A stretch of 64,000 nt of DNA, taken from the NCBI RefSeq assembly GCF_900177325.1, contig NZ_FXBL01000002.1:132348-196347 (forward strand), in the 5' to 3' direction. The notes beneath the pieces were generated by a model. It had not been told where the DNA came from, did no database searches, and was given only the letters and a program-made list of their open reading frames with translations. Position 1 is the first letter of the stretch; every line of letters begins with the position of its first letter. A program made the position numbers and the translations under genes. Shown one piece after another: positions 1 to 8,967 of this stretch. Origin of the DNA: Mesorhizobium australicum. Lineage in GTDB: Bacteria > Pseudomonadota > Alphaproteobacteria > Rhizobiales > Rhizobiaceae.

Positions 1-2
1 TT

Positions 3-782
3 CTTGTGAGCTTGCTCCTTCTCAGCCTAATCGGACCCTACTTGCCACTAGGCGACCCGGAGGGGATTGGGGCTGGTCCCCGCCTTGCACCGCCCTCGCT
101 TGAGTTCCCGCTCGGCACCGATGAGCTTGGGCGCTCTTACCTACCCCGGCTGATTCGGGGGATCTCTGCTACCTTCCTGCTGGCTACGACTGCTGTCATG
201 GTGACGGCAATCATCGGCGGAGTCACAGGTATGTTGTCGGCCTACAAGGGGGGATTCTTTGATGGGCTGGTTGTCCGGATAGCAGACATCTTCTTTGCCT
301 TTCCCATTGTTCTAACAGGACTTCTTGTCACTGCTATAGTAGGGCCTGGAACACTTTCCGTGCTTGCGGTAATTGCGTCCGCCACCCTTCCAATGTTCAT
401 CCGCTTGGTCCGATCGGTTACATTAGGCATAGCAGCGAGGGGATTCGTAACGGCAGCGGAGGTAGCAGGCGCTTCAACGACCCGAGTCCTGATCGTTCAC
501 TTACTACCCAACATTATGGGCGCAACTGTCATTCAGCTAACCTACGCGATCTCTATCGGAATGTTGATCGAAGGTGTGCTGAGTTTCCTCGGAATCGGCG
601 TTCAACCCCCTCATGCTTCTCTCGGATCCCTACTAAGACAAGGAGTTCTCTATTTGACGGTCGCCCCTTGGATGGTTTTTTCATCGGGTTTTCTTCTGAC
701 GCTCGCAATCCTATCGATCAATCTATTGGGTGACGGCTTAAGGGACGCCATTGACCCACTTCGAGACCGAGCCCTGCGATGA
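3..782 (+). CDS. Peptide/dipeptide-type ABC transporter permease (DppC-like), 5' end outside window
   Basis: Inner-membrane permease of a family-5 (dipeptide/oligopeptide/nickel) ABC importer. The visible part begins inside the first hydrophobic segment, so the true start lies upstream. It continues through the periplasmic turn LGTDELGRSYLPRLI, a DppC signature, and about five more hydrophobic segments. The EAA-type coupling loop is AAEVAGASTTRVLIVHLLPN near residue 155. It overlaps the next gene by four bases, so permease and ATPases are translationally coupled. The cognate binding protein and second permease must lie upstream of the window. The two family-5 binding-protein genes further right lack signal peptides and are unlikely to be its ordinary partners. 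Confidence 0.9.
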   Translation, partial: LVSLLLLSLIGPYLPLGDPEGIGAGPRLAPPSLEFPLGTDELGRSYLPRLIRGISATFLLATTAVMVTAIIGGVTGMLSAYKGGFFDGLVVRIADIFFAFPIVLTGLLVTAIVGPGTLSVLAVIASATLPMFIRLVRSVTLGIAARGFVTAAEVAGASTTRVLIVHLLPNIMGATVIQLTYAISIGMLIEGVLSFLGIGVQPPHASLGSLLRQGVLYLTVAPWMVFSSGFLLTLAILSINLLGDGLRDAIDPLRDRALR

Positions 783-1771
783 GCGACCTTGTCGAGATTC
801 GAGATCTCCATATCAGCTATGAAACGGCGCGGGGTATCGTCTATGCGCTCGACGGCGTAGACCTGACTGTCTATCCATCACAGATACTGGGAATTGTTGG
901 CGAGAGTGGATCGGGGAAAAGTACACTTGGAATGGCTATTGGTCGGCTATTGCCCTCCAATAGCCTCCGAACCTCTGGGGACCTGTTCGTCAACGGTAAG
1001 TCCATTTTTGACATCGGAGACGAGCAGATTCGGCTCCTTCGCCAAACCTCACTCGGTTTCGTTTTTCAGAACCCGATGAGCACCTTGGATCCGACAATGC
1101 GCGTTGGCAGACAGATACGTCTTGTTTTGAATGGACCCGCTTCGGATGATTCAATTTATGAGTTGCTTCGAAGAGTTGGCCTGCCAGACGTCAAACGAGT
1201 AGCAAGAAGCTATCCGCACCAGCTGTCCGGAGGTATGGCACAGCGGGTCGTTGTCGCAATGGCCATCTCGAGGCAACCTTCGTTACTGATTGCCGACGAG
1301 CCGACAGCATCGCTCGATGCGTCTGTGCGTGAGCAAATCCTAAGACTGCTCCTTTCAGTTCGCGAAGAGACCGGCGTTGCGATCATTTTACTCAGCCACG
1401 AACTTGGCCTCGTTGCTAAATATTGTGACACAATTGCTGTGATGTATGGTGGTCGTCTTATTGAGGCCGGCTCGAACGTGTCAGTATTTGGTCGTCCAGG
1501 CCATCCGTACACAAAGGCGCTACTCGAAGCGGCGCCTGGGAGCGAAAGGCCAGGCGATTGGCTCGAGGCAATTCCTGGCGTTCCACCAGTACTCCAGAGT
1601 TCTGCACATGGCTGTGTCTTTGAACCACGTTGCAAATTTGCGCAAGAGACGTGCCGGACGGTTCGACCGGCCCTTCGCCCCATCGAGAACCGCTTGGTCG
1701 CCTGCCATCGTGCAGAAGAGGTCTTGAGGGCCGAGCCGTCCACCGCAGCCACCCACGGAAGGATCGCTTGA
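779..1771 (+). CDS. Peptide-type ABC transporter ATPase (DppD-like)
   Basis: First of two ATPases powering the transporter. It has Walker A GESGSGKST (about residues 41-49), the ABC signature LSGGMAQRV, Walker B followed by DEPTASLD, and the C-terminal oligopeptide-transporter domain with the cysteine-containing CVFEPRCKFAQETC motif that in this family can bind an Fe-S cluster. The 330-aa length is normal. The start overlaps the permease stop (ATGA) and the stop overlaps the next start (TGATG), the tight spacing of a single operon. Substrate cannot be told from the ATPase; the neighbouring peptidases make a peptide or amide-like compound plausible, which is inference. Confidence 0.93.
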   Translation: MSDLVEIRDLHISYETARGIVYALDGVDLTVYPSQILGIVGESGSGKSTLGMAIGRLLPSNSLRTSGDLFVNGKSIFDIGDEQIRLLRQTSLGFVFQNPMSTLDPTMRVGRQIRLVLNGPASDDSIYELLRRVGLPDVKRVARSYPHQLSGGMAQRVVVAMAISRQPSLLIADEPTASLDASVREQILRLLLSVREETGVAIILLSHELGLVAKYCDTIAVMYGGRLIEAGSNVSVFGRPGHPYTKALLEAAPGSERPGDWLEAIPGVPPVLQSSAHGCVFEPRCKFAQETCRTVRPALRPIENRLVACHRAEEVLRAEPSTAATHGRIA

Positions 1772-2712
1772 TGAATACGCCAGTTGTAGAACTGGACGGC
1801 GTTGACGTCGTCTTTTCCGGCGGGGCATTTTGGGCACGACAGAGAATTCATGCTGTAAAAGGTGTTTGTTTGTCAATTGAGGAGAACGAGATCCTAGGAT
1901 TGGTTGGCGAGTCAGGGTCCGGAAAGACGACGCTTGGACGTCTATGTATGGGATTGGTCAAACCATCCGGAGGCGACGTTCGGTTCGAAGGAAAATCATT
2001 ATCCGATCGCCGAGGTCTGGTGCGAGCAGAGCGATCAATTGTCCTGCAGCAGCCGGAGTGGGCGCTCAATCCGCGTCTGCTTGTCGGAACCTCGGTTTCC
2101 GAGCCACTCGATATAATCGGAATAGAATCACGTACGGAGCGAAAAAGGCGGGTTGTCGAAATGCTGGAACGGGTCGGGCTCGACCGGAGCTTTGCCTCTC
2201 GATTTCCGCATGAGCTATCGGGAGGTCAACGTCAGCGGGTGGCAATCGCACGTGCCTTGATCACGCAACCGAGCTTTATCGTTCTGGACGAGGCGGTCAG
2301 TGCGTTAGATGTGTCCGTGCAGACCCATGTGCTAAACTTAATAAAAAAGTTACAAGCGGCACAGCGTTTCTCTGCGTTATTCATCTCCCATGACATGGCT
2401 GCAACTCGGTATGTCTCGAACCGAATTGCAGTGATGTATGCCGGCGAAATAGTTGAAATCGCGCCATCTGTGACCTTCTATGAGAAACCACAGCACCCGT
2501 ATAGCCGAGCGCTTCTCCTCTCGCTGAGGGATCATGAGCGCTCCCAATTTGAGTTAAAGGTGGCGAATGATCTCATCGCTAAGGACGGCTGCTCGCTGAG
2601 CCATCGTTGCGCTTGGGCCGACGATGTCTGTCGTTCGATGAAAGCTGCTATTCGACCGCTAAACAACGGCAAGGTGGCCTGTCACAGAGCGGAAGAAATA
2701 GTCCAGGTTTGA
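1771..2712 (+). CDS. Peptide-type ABC transporter ATPase (DppF-like)
   Basis: Second ATPase of the importer, 313 aa. Walker A is GESGSGKTT (about residues 45-53), the signature LSGGQRQRVAIARAL, and Walker B leads into DEAVSALD, where most relatives have DEPVSALD. The C-terminal cysteine motif (CSLSHRCAWADDVC) of the oligopeptide subfamily is present. I chose the ATG that overlaps the dppD-like stop by one base rather than an upstream in-frame start inside that gene, because the shorter protein begins directly at the canonical N-terminal strand. It is the last gene of the operon; no T-rich terminator is visible after it. Confidence 0.92.
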   Translation: MNTPVVELDGVDVVFSGGAFWARQRIHAVKGVCLSIEENEILGLVGESGSGKTTLGRLCMGLVKPSGGDVRFEGKSLSDRRGLVRAERSIVLQQPEWALNPRLLVGTSVSEPLDIIGIESRTERKRRVVEMLERVGLDRSFASRFPHELSGGQRQRVAIARALITQPSFIVLDEAVSALDVSVQTHVLNLIKKLQAAQRFSALFISHDMAATRYVSNRIAVMYAGEIVEIAPSVTFYEKPQHPYSRALLLSLRDHERSQFELKVANDLIAKDGCSLSHRCAWADDVCRSMKAAIRPLNNGKVACHRAEEIVQV

Positions 2713-3455
2713 ACATAGGCATCAAAAAGCCTCATCGAGCGGCAGCTGGAGATGGTTCGGGAGCACTTAATGATCCGCAGGAGACCAATTGGACTGTAAA
2801 GCAAAGAGCCATCTGAGACTAAACACAGTCGATGCTACTTTGATCTCGCGCAACGGCAATTGGGTTTGACCGAAACCGGATACCCACAAAAGGGATGGGA
2901 CCTTGAGATGATGTCATGTCGATTGGCTTCATTTTCTGTCGAACTTAGCGCCATCCGAGGAAGGATAACCTCATCAGACTAATAGACATTGCCGGACACG
3001 TGTGGGGTCTGCACGCTCGGGGCTACGGTGTTGTGACTTCAGACGATACTTCTCTACGGTGGATTTCGGGCAGCATGATCTTCAACTCTGTGCTCGTCGA
3101 CGATATACTGCAAGTTTTTAATCCATCGACGGTGTAGACCACAATATTCTTGCGTAGTTTGGACGCAGGATAATCATCGTATGCGCTGAAGCGGATCTCT
3201 GCCATGTTCGACGTCAAGGCTTTGAAGTTCTTGATCGGCTGAGCAAGGATGGCAATGCACAAGAAGCCCTCGAGATGACGGTCAATTTTGAGATTTCTGG
3301 GAGGCGGGCTGATTGGCCGAAAGGCTCGACCCTGGAGATGGCACCGGCACCAATTTAGCGGAACGGCGCTTTTAAACGCCGACTACCAGTGCCCCACCTG
3401 TCAGGCCTGCACCCGCCGCCGCCAGCAGGAGTTTCTCACCTGGCTGAAAGGGAGC
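2713..3455. other. Intergenic, no gene supported
   Basis: About 740 bases between the ABC operon and IS3 copy A. Only short open frames without recognisable domains are present, including a 79-codon minus-strand frame near 3023-3262. Composition is mixed and stop-rich. I see no RNA gene and no clear terminator. It may hold decayed sequence ahead of the IS insertion. Confidence 0.5.
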
Positions 3456-3530
3456 TGGCCTTCCCCCTGAAAACGGGTCCATTTTGAGAGTTAGAGTTTC
3501 GGCTATTTTGGGCTTTGAAAGGAGCACGGA

Positions 3531-3809
3531 ATGGCACGGAAGAACTATACTGCCGAGCAGATCATCGGGATGTTGCGAGAAGCGGAGGTCCGGCTTTCGC
3601 AAGGCGAGAAGACCGGTTCGATCTGCCGGGGTCTTGGGATATCGGAACAGAGCTACTATCGCTGGCGTCGAGAGTATGGTGGCCTGAAGGTGACCCAGGC
3701 AGCACGACTGAAAGCTCTGGAGAAGGAGAACGCCCGGCTCAGGAAGGCGGTCTCCAACCTGACGCTGGATGCTCTGATCCTGAAGGAGGTTGTCGAGGGA
3801 AAGTACTAA
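3531..3809 (+). CDS. IS3-family transposase OrfA, copy A
   Basis: 92-aa DNA-binding protein. An N-terminal helix-turn-helix ([15 protein letters not shown], then [16 protein letters not shown]) is followed by a C-terminal leucine-zipper-like coiled coil ([15 protein letters not shown]), the standard OrfA layout. A purine-rich ribosome binding site (GAAAGGAG) lies just upstream. OrfA normally works as a fusion with OrfB made by -1 frameshifting; the OrfB frame here is indeed -1 relative to OrfA. Confidence 0.92.
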   Translation: MARKNYTAEQIIGMLREAEVRLSQGEKTGSICRGLGISEQSYYRWRREYGGLKVTQAARLKALEKENARLRKAVSNLTLDALILKEVVEGKY

Positions 3810-4723
3810 GCCCTTCGCGACGTCGTGCTGGCGTTGCCCATGCGCGTGCGGTGTTCGGTGTTACCGAGCGCCGTGCATGCCGGGTGGTTGGCCAGCACCG
3901 TTCGACCCAGCGCCGGTGTTTGCGGCCCCGCTCCGACGAGAAGCGCCTGACGGCGGATATTGTCAGACTGGCCTCGATCTACGGTCGCTATGGATACCGC
4001 CGCATCACCGCTCTGCTTCGACAGGAAGGATGGACGGTGAATGCCAAGCGGGTCGAGCGGATCTGGCGTCGCGAAGGGCTGAAAGTGCCGCATAGACAGC
4101 CGAAGCGCGGCCGTTTGTGGCTTAACGACGGGTCGTGCACCCGGCTTCGGCCGACCCACCGCGGCCACGTCTGGAGCTACGACTTCGTTGCCGATCGCAC
4201 TCATGACGGCAAGGCCTTCCGGATGCTGACTGTCATTGATGAGTTCAGCCGCGAGTGCCTGGCCATCCATGTTCAGCGCCAGATCAAAAGCGACGATGTC
4301 CTGGCGATACTAGCCCAACTGTTCACCAGGCATGGTCCGCCAGAGCATATCCGGTCCGACAATGGCAGCGAATTTACCGCCACGGCCGTTCGCGAATGGC
4401 TTGGCCGCATCGGTGTGAAGACACTCTACATCGAACCCGGCTCGCCCTGGGAAAACGGATACTGCGAGAGCTTCAATGGCAAGCTGCGCGATGAACTGCT
4501 CAACGGTGAAATCTTCTACACGCTGAAGGAGGCACAGATCGTGATCGAGAACTGGCGTCGGCACTACAACACTGTCAGGCCGCACAGCTCGCTCGGCTAT
4601 CTCCCGCCAGCTCCGGAAAGCATCTTGCCCCGCGCCGCTACAATGATCTACGCTCCGCCCCGGTCAGCCAATCTCGGCGACCATAACCGCCGGAACTCTA
4701 ACTTATCCGGTGGACCTCCCTAA
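3803..4723 (+). CDS. IS3-family transposase OrfB (DDE integrase domain), copy A
   Basis: Catalytic half of the transposase, reached by -1 frameshift from OrfA. An HTH_21-type region ([20 protein letters not shown]) is followed by a retroviral-integrase-type DDE core: first Asp in [10 protein letters not shown], second in IRSDNGSEF, Glu in [18 protein letters not shown]. Its reading frame is open upstream to 3515, but that stretch has no transposase similarity and overlaps OrfA in another frame, so I place the start where similarity starts. It appears intact. Confidence 0.88.
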   Translation, partial: VLSPSRRRAGVAHARAVFGVTERRACRVVGQHRSTQRRCLRPRSDEKRLTADIVRLASIYGRYGYRRITALLRQEGWTVNAKRVERIWRREGLKVPHRQPKRGRLWLNDGSCTRLRPTHRGHVWSYDFVADRTHDGKAFRMLTVIDEFSRECLAIHVQRQIKSDDVLAILAQLFTRHGPPEHIRSDNGSEFTATAVREWLGRIGVKTLYIEPGSPWENGYCESFNGKLRDELLNGEIFYTLKEAQIVIENWRRHYNTVRPHSSLGYLPPAPESILPRAATMIYAPPRSANLGDHNRRNSNLSGGPP

Positions 4724-4735
4724 TGGGGCAGGCCA

Positions 4736-5169
4736 TGTTCATGGGCTCTTCCCTGAGTGTGAACCTTAGTCACTTCCTTTTCTGGAGTGAAATTGTCATG
4801 TTTTAGGTGGTTTGGAAAGATAGATAATAGCTTTATGGTCGCCATCGATGGTTTCACGTTCGCGGAGTGCGAGATTTCGGAGCAATATGCGATTTCAACT
4901 TTCCCATACCCATACCCATACTCATACCCATGCCTATCCGGGATGCCGCGTGAGGATGGCCGAAGAGGGCGTTGAAAGCGAAGAGCTTGCCGAATTCAGC
5001 GACGGCGTGATCGTTCGGTGCCGGCACAGGCGCGAGAGCGACGCGATCATCCTGACGATCTTACCGCACAGGACGGCACGCGGCACAAATATCGACGAAA
5101 AGACCTGGAAGTTGCTGCCAGAGACCCAGAAAGGCGAATGGAAGATCGCAGCACGGCTGAGTGGCTGAG
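4736..5169. other. Spacer with short tandem repeat and possible gene fragment
   Basis: The 434 bases after IS copy A hold a small tandem repeat and an open plus-strand frame that ends next to the DUF454 gene (its C-terminal part reads ...WKLLPETQKGEWKIAARLSG). I do not recognise it. The upstream half of that frame runs through the repeat as a His-Thr string, which looks accidental. A decayed gene remnant is the best description. Confidence 0.35.
4903..4932. repeat. Hexanucleotide tandem repeat (CCCATA, five units)
   Basis: Three perfect CCCATA units are followed by CTCATA and CCCATG. Such short arrays can change length by slippage. No coding or regulatory role can be shown. Confidence 0.85.
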
Positions 5170-5559
5170 TCAGGACGGCCTTGTGAACACGTAGGCAAGG
5201 CCCCCAAGCATGAGGCCAACGACGGCGGCCATCAATAACGGGCCGGGATGGCTTCCAAACCAGAACAGGACGAAGCCAATCGAGGTGCCGGCGAGCGACA
5301 TCATCTTCGCCTTGCGCGGGATAGCTCCACGCTCGCGCCAGTCGCGCAGTGTCGGCCCGAAACGTGGGTGATCGAGCAGCCAGCTTTCGAGCCGGCGCGA
5401 GGAGCGGGCAAAACATGCGGCCGCCAGGATCAGAAACGGTGTGGTCGGCAGGACGGGCAGGAAGGCCCCTATAAAGCCGAGCGCAACGAAGAGCAGGCCG
5501 GTTGTGAGATAGACAGCGCGCAGGGCAGGGGAGCTTTGCAGGCCTGGCTTCTCGGTCAC
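5170..5559 (-). CDS. DUF454 (YbaN-like) small inner-membrane protein
   Basis: 129 aa with the family signature GFIGAFLPVLPTTPFLILAAACFARSS in the N-terminal half: a glycine/proline-rich hydrophobic hairpin, then ...LDHPRFGPTLRDWRERGAIPRKAK, which is highly typical of DUF454, then two more hydrophobic segments near the C-terminus. Function is unknown in this family; E. coli YbaN is the namesake. Length is normal, and the base composition is high-GC like the 56-64 kb end rather than the catabolic genes. It stands alone between IS remnants, so it is probably a displaced chromosomal-type gene. Confidence 0.85.
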   Translation of the reverse strand: MTEKPGLQSSPALRAVYLTTGLLFVALGFIGAFLPVLPTTPFLILAAACFARSSRRLESWLLDHPRFGPTLRDWRERGAIPRKAKMMSLAGTSIGFVLFWFGSHPGPLLMAAVVGLMLGGLAYVFTRPS

Positions 5560-5844
5560 GATCGTTTCACAGCCTTACCGCTTCGGGCCTGAAGCCGGTG
5601 CCGATCAACCGCCCGGTCAGATGCGGAAGGAGCCGTGATCGGGCGATGAAGCGCATAAAGACGGGTGGTCCCGAGGAGGGCGTTCCGCTCTGCGGCTTTC
5701 GACGTCGCCGCATCATAAGCTGGACCTTCTGTGTTGCCTTGGTCGGGAAATTTCTGCGCTTTTGGACCGCTCGAAGATGCTTGTCGGTGAGCGTCCCGTT
5801 CCGGAGTGGTTCGGAAAGGATGTTGGCGGTCGCGATGGCAGTCT

Positions 5845-5873
5845 TGGCCTGCCTCGCTAGGGAGGTCCACCGG
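5845..5873. repeat. 29-bp orphan end of the IS3 copy A/B type element
   Basis: The sequence TGGCCTGCCTCGCTAGGGAG and the next nine bases match the reverse complement of the right end of IS3 copies A and B (TGGCCTGCCCCATTAGGGAG...) with few differences. It abuts a truncated IS66 tnpB, so it marks an older insertion of the same IS type that was since deleted. Confidence 0.75.
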
Positions 5874-5918
5874 CTTCGTCGCGACCATCACCTTGACCGC
5901 ACCCGTCGGCCCGGCCAC
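5874..5918 (-). pseudogene. IS66 TnpB N-terminal stub
   Basis: The minus strand reads MAGPTGAVKVMVATKPVD, the usual N-terminus of one group of IS66 TnpB proteins, directly after tnpA. Similarity stops where the orphan IS3 end begins, so the gene was cut after about 15 codons. Confidence 0.7.
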
Positions 5919-6361
5919 GACGGCGCCTTCAGCGCACGGATCACCGCCGCCACCGTCCTGGCGTCGGCGCCACGACCGACCCGCATGGCGACGCCGTCAA
6001 TCTCCAGCTCGATCACGCCGGCTTCTCGCGCGGCCTTCCGCTTCCGTGTCGATCTCGCGCGCTTCCCCGCCGGTTCGGGCTCCGGTGCCGCGACCACTGC
6101 TGGAACAAACAATGGCTCCGGTGCCGGCGCATTCCCCAACGGCACCCGCGCGGACAGGCGCCAGGCGAACAGCTGCTGCGGGGACAGTGCATATCGCCGG
6201 GCCACCGCGCTCACGGTCTCGCCGGCATCGTAGCTTTCCGCCACGATCCGCGCCTTCTCCTCCGGCAACCATTCGCGCCGCCGTCCAGAACCCGTGAATA
6301 TCTCAAGCCGTCGAACCGGCTCCTCGTCCCTGGACTTAAGCGTAAGCTCTGAAATCGTCAT
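5888..6361 (-). CDS. IS66-family TnpA (OrfA) remnant element protein
   Basis: 157-aa IS66 accessory protein. The N-terminus carries a helix-turn-helix of TnpA type (REWLPEEKARIVAESYDAG, then VARRYALSPQQLFAWR). A proline/alanine linker and a C-terminal domain ending near VAAVIRALKA follow. TnpA is required together with TnpB and TnpC for IS66 transposition; tnpB is only a stub here and tnpC is missing, so the element is dead. The start codon lies one base from the start of the IS427-like gene that runs the other way. Confidence 0.8.
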   Translation of the reverse strand: MTISELTLKSRDEEPVRRLEIFTGSGRRREWLPEEKARIVAESYDAGETVSAVARRYALSPQQLFAWRLSARVPLGNAPAPEPLFVPAVVAAPEPEPAGKRARSTRKRKAAREAGVIELEIDGVAMRVGRGADARTVAAVIRALKAPSWPGRRVRSR

Positions 6362-7191
6362 GTGTCGAAGCCCTCAAAGGCTCCGAGCATCGTGGCTCAT
6401 GACCACGCGCGAAAGGTGGTGCCGCAACAGCGCTCACATCTGACTGACTTCGAATGGCGCATGATTGCGCCGCTGTTGCCCAACAAGCCGCGAGGCGTGC
6501 CGCGTGTCGACGACCGGCGGGTGCTCAATGGCATCTTTTGGGTGCTGCGATCCAGTGCGCCATGGCGCGATCTACCTGAGCGCTACGGCCCGCGCACCTC
6601 TTGTTACAATCGCTTCGTTCGATGGCGAAAAGCAGGTGTCTGGGATCGCCTGATGGATGCCATCACCAAAGCCCACGATGGCAAGGCGCAGATGATCGAC
6701 ACCTCTGTTGTTCGCGTCCACCAGCAAGGTGCGACGGCAAAAAGGGGGATCGAGATCATTGTCTCGGCCGCTCCCGGGGCGGGCTGACAACCAAAATCCA
6801 CGCCTTTGTCGACGCGCAGGGCAGGCCGATAAAACTGACGCTGTCCGCAGGCCAGAAGAGCGACATCGCCTCGGCGGAAGACCTCATCGTTGACCTTCCA
6901 GAGGGCGCGATGCTCTTGGCCGACAAGGGCTACGATGCCAACGCGCTACGCACTGTAGTCAAGGATCGCAGGGCGTGGGCCAACATCCCGCCCAAGTCGG
7001 ATCGCAAAGACCCGATCTGCTTCAGCCCCTTCCTCTACAAGGCGCGCAACCTCATTGAGCGCTTCTTCAACAAGGCCAAACAGTTCCGTCGTGTGGCCAC
7101 ACGCTACGACAAGCTGGCCGAAAACTATCTCGCCGCACTTAAGCTCGTCGCAAACCGCATCTGGCTACGCGATAATGAGTCTACGTCCTAA
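6362..7191 (+). CDS. IS5-family (IS427-type) transposase, two frames joined by -1 slippage
   Basis: The first frame (to 6787) has the IS427 N-terminal domain (LTDFEWRMIAPLLPNKPRGVPRVDDRRVLNG) and the first Asp in MIDTSVVRVHQQGA. The second frame (to 7191) has GLTTKIHAFVDAQGRPIKL, LLADKGYDANALR with the second Asp, and the RNLIERFFNKAKQFRRVATR region with the catalytic Glu. They are -1 relative to each other and overlap at AAAAAGGGGG (6739-6748), a classical slippery run used for programmed frameshifting in this IS group. The product is probably an active full-length transposase. I could not define the IS termini. Confidence 0.85.
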
Positions 7192-7403
7192 CTTCCTTCA
7201 TGGATGCTCTCTCCTCTAAGTGACGTTCTAGCGAATATCACTCTGGCACATTGCGATATCGTCGGGCGGGGCATCCACTCCATCAGCTCTCAGCGCAAAT
7301 CAACACGTCGAAATCCGTGTGTATGACACGTGAGGATTTTCTCTATGACCTGTTTGTAGGCTGAGGTTCAACGAACGAAATAGATCAGACATGTCTTTCC
7401 CAA

Positions 7404-8883
7404 TCAATCATTCGTCCATACTGAAGCCAACCATTCAAAGTTTTCGATCGGATAAGTTTGTTTGCCGAGCTTATTGAACAAAAAATTACTCAAATTTGAA
7501 CTTGTCACTCCGGGACTTGCGCATTCGATTGTTGCCTGTGTTATCGCCTCGAAGACTGGCCGACAATACATACGCGATTTTAGAAGAATAAATCGAAAAT
7601 CAGACGGATTTAGCCCGTTTGTTGAAAATATCCCGAGATCCCACGGCTCATGAGGCTTCTCGCTTACTAGAATAGTAGCTTCCTTAGTCTCAAAGACGCC
7701 TGTTTTACCCATGGAGCAGCTCATGCCCGTGTAAGTGGGGGCAGAAATCGTATAATTTCCGTCGCCAAGAGACCTGACAATACCGTCCAGTTGTAAAGGC
7801 GCGTAATCAGAATCCCAGCGATTACCAATAGAAAGTGAAACTTTTTCTCCGATTCCCGCCGCCGCCATAAAAGCAACCGCTTGAGGGTCGGCTATAGGGC
7901 CAGCCAGAATGCTGGTAGCCCCCATCTCCAACGCTTTCTTCAACACATGCATCGTATCGCATGTTCCACCGGACATACAGTTATCACCATGATCAAGCAG
8001 CAGCACAGGACCCTTGCTGGAAGGCAAGGCGAGGGCCCTTTGAAGAGATGAAGTTGGTTGCTCTTCCTCATAGATGAAGTTTGCTCGATCGTCCCAAATT
8101 TTACGCGCAATCTCCTCCGCTGCAGCCTCGCCCACAGGGGCTAATTCGGAAACCACCGACTGACATTCCGGCGTCAGGGATATCCGCCAACGGAAACCCG
8201 CCAAAGACAGAGACTGCCAATATTTCGTCTTTTCGTTCCATCTCCCTGGCGGCGTCCAGCGCACGTTTCATGGCTCCCGGCGTACGGGTATCCATGCACA
8301 AGGTACTAGCCAGAAGTGGAATATGACAGAACGTATTGCGGACATGGTCCTCCCCATCCAACAAGCGCGCAAATAAGCGGGCCACCCGCTCTCCAGTCTC
8401 GTACATGTCGACATGGGGATATGTCCTAAATCCTATCACGATATCTGCGTTCGCCACCAATCGCTGGGATATATTAGCATGCAAATCTAATGCGACTCCG
8501 ATAGGCACGCCAGGCGCCAGTCTCCTCAAACGGTCAAGCAATTCGCCTTCACCATCGTCGTAACTTTCCGTAACCATTGCACCATGCAAATCGAGCAGAA
8601 TTCCATCACATCCGCCCTGAACAGCCAAAACGACAGCATTCGCCATCTGCTCGAACGCATCATCGCACACGATACCGCTGGGATACGCCGTCGCGAACAC
8701 GGGAGTCGCAACGATCGCATCTCTTGTTTTTGCGAAGTCGAGAAATGCTCCCATCGCGGTAGCGGATCCTTCGGCTGCAATTTTTGCCTGAGCATCCCAA
8801 GCGGGAGAAAATGACGAAATAGGCGTCTTCAAGGGCGAAAATGTATTCGTTTCGTGGCTTATGCGCGCGATGATGAGTTTCAT
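7404..8883 (-). pseudogene. M81 family metallopeptidase (MlrC-like), frameshifted
   Basis: The N-terminal half reads LIIARISHETNTFSP..., with DLHGAMVTESYDDGEGELL and ALDLHANIS, the zinc-site region of the M81/microcystinase-C family. The C-terminal half has LLLDHGDNCMSGGTCDT, typical of the MlrC C-terminal domain. The two halves lie in different frames; an extra base near 8150 (after ...DIPDAGMS) would restore continuity if removed. I chose the ATG giving MKLIIARISHET. Family members cut peptides or cyclic amide substrates and occur in catabolic operons with ABC transporters. It lies 84 bases after the P1 peptidase gene on the same strand, so the two likely formed an operon. Confidence 0.85.
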
Positions 8884-8967
8884 GTAGTGATCCCTGTAGT
8901 ATTCCTCGATCAAACTTTCCAACCCGGATGCCGCATTGGTTGAAGAATTCTGCGTCGAGCGAAATAG

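Larger units (their letters stand above)
3456..4735 (+). mobile_element. IS3-family insertion sequence, copy A (1280 bp)
   Basis: Ends were set by comparison with an apparently identical copy at 20192-21471: sequence identity begins and ends at these bases in both. The termini are imperfect inverted repeats starting TGGCCT (TGGCCTTCCCC on the left, TGGCCTGCCCC as reverse complement on the right). The element holds two overlapping frames of IS3 type. The flanks (GGGAGC on the left, TGTTCA on the right) show no target duplication, and those of copy B do not either, so both may have lost it through recombination. Confidence 0.95.

Noticed and set aside
3515..3802. N-terminal extension of IS3 OrfB upstream of the frameshift region
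   Set aside because: It overlaps OrfA in another frame and has no transposase similarity; OrfB is normally made by -1 frameshifting.
4903..4932. CRISPR-like repeat
   Set aside because: Units are six bases without spacers; no cas genes are present anywhere in the window, including next to TniQ.
4848..5168. His-Thr-rich protein with an HTHTHTH run
   Set aside because: The run comes from the CCCATA tandem repeat read in one frame; no start signal or homology supports a gene.
5598..6297. Plus-strand open frames over the IS66 TnpA region
   Set aside because: Arginine/serine-rich shadows opposite tnpA with no domain.
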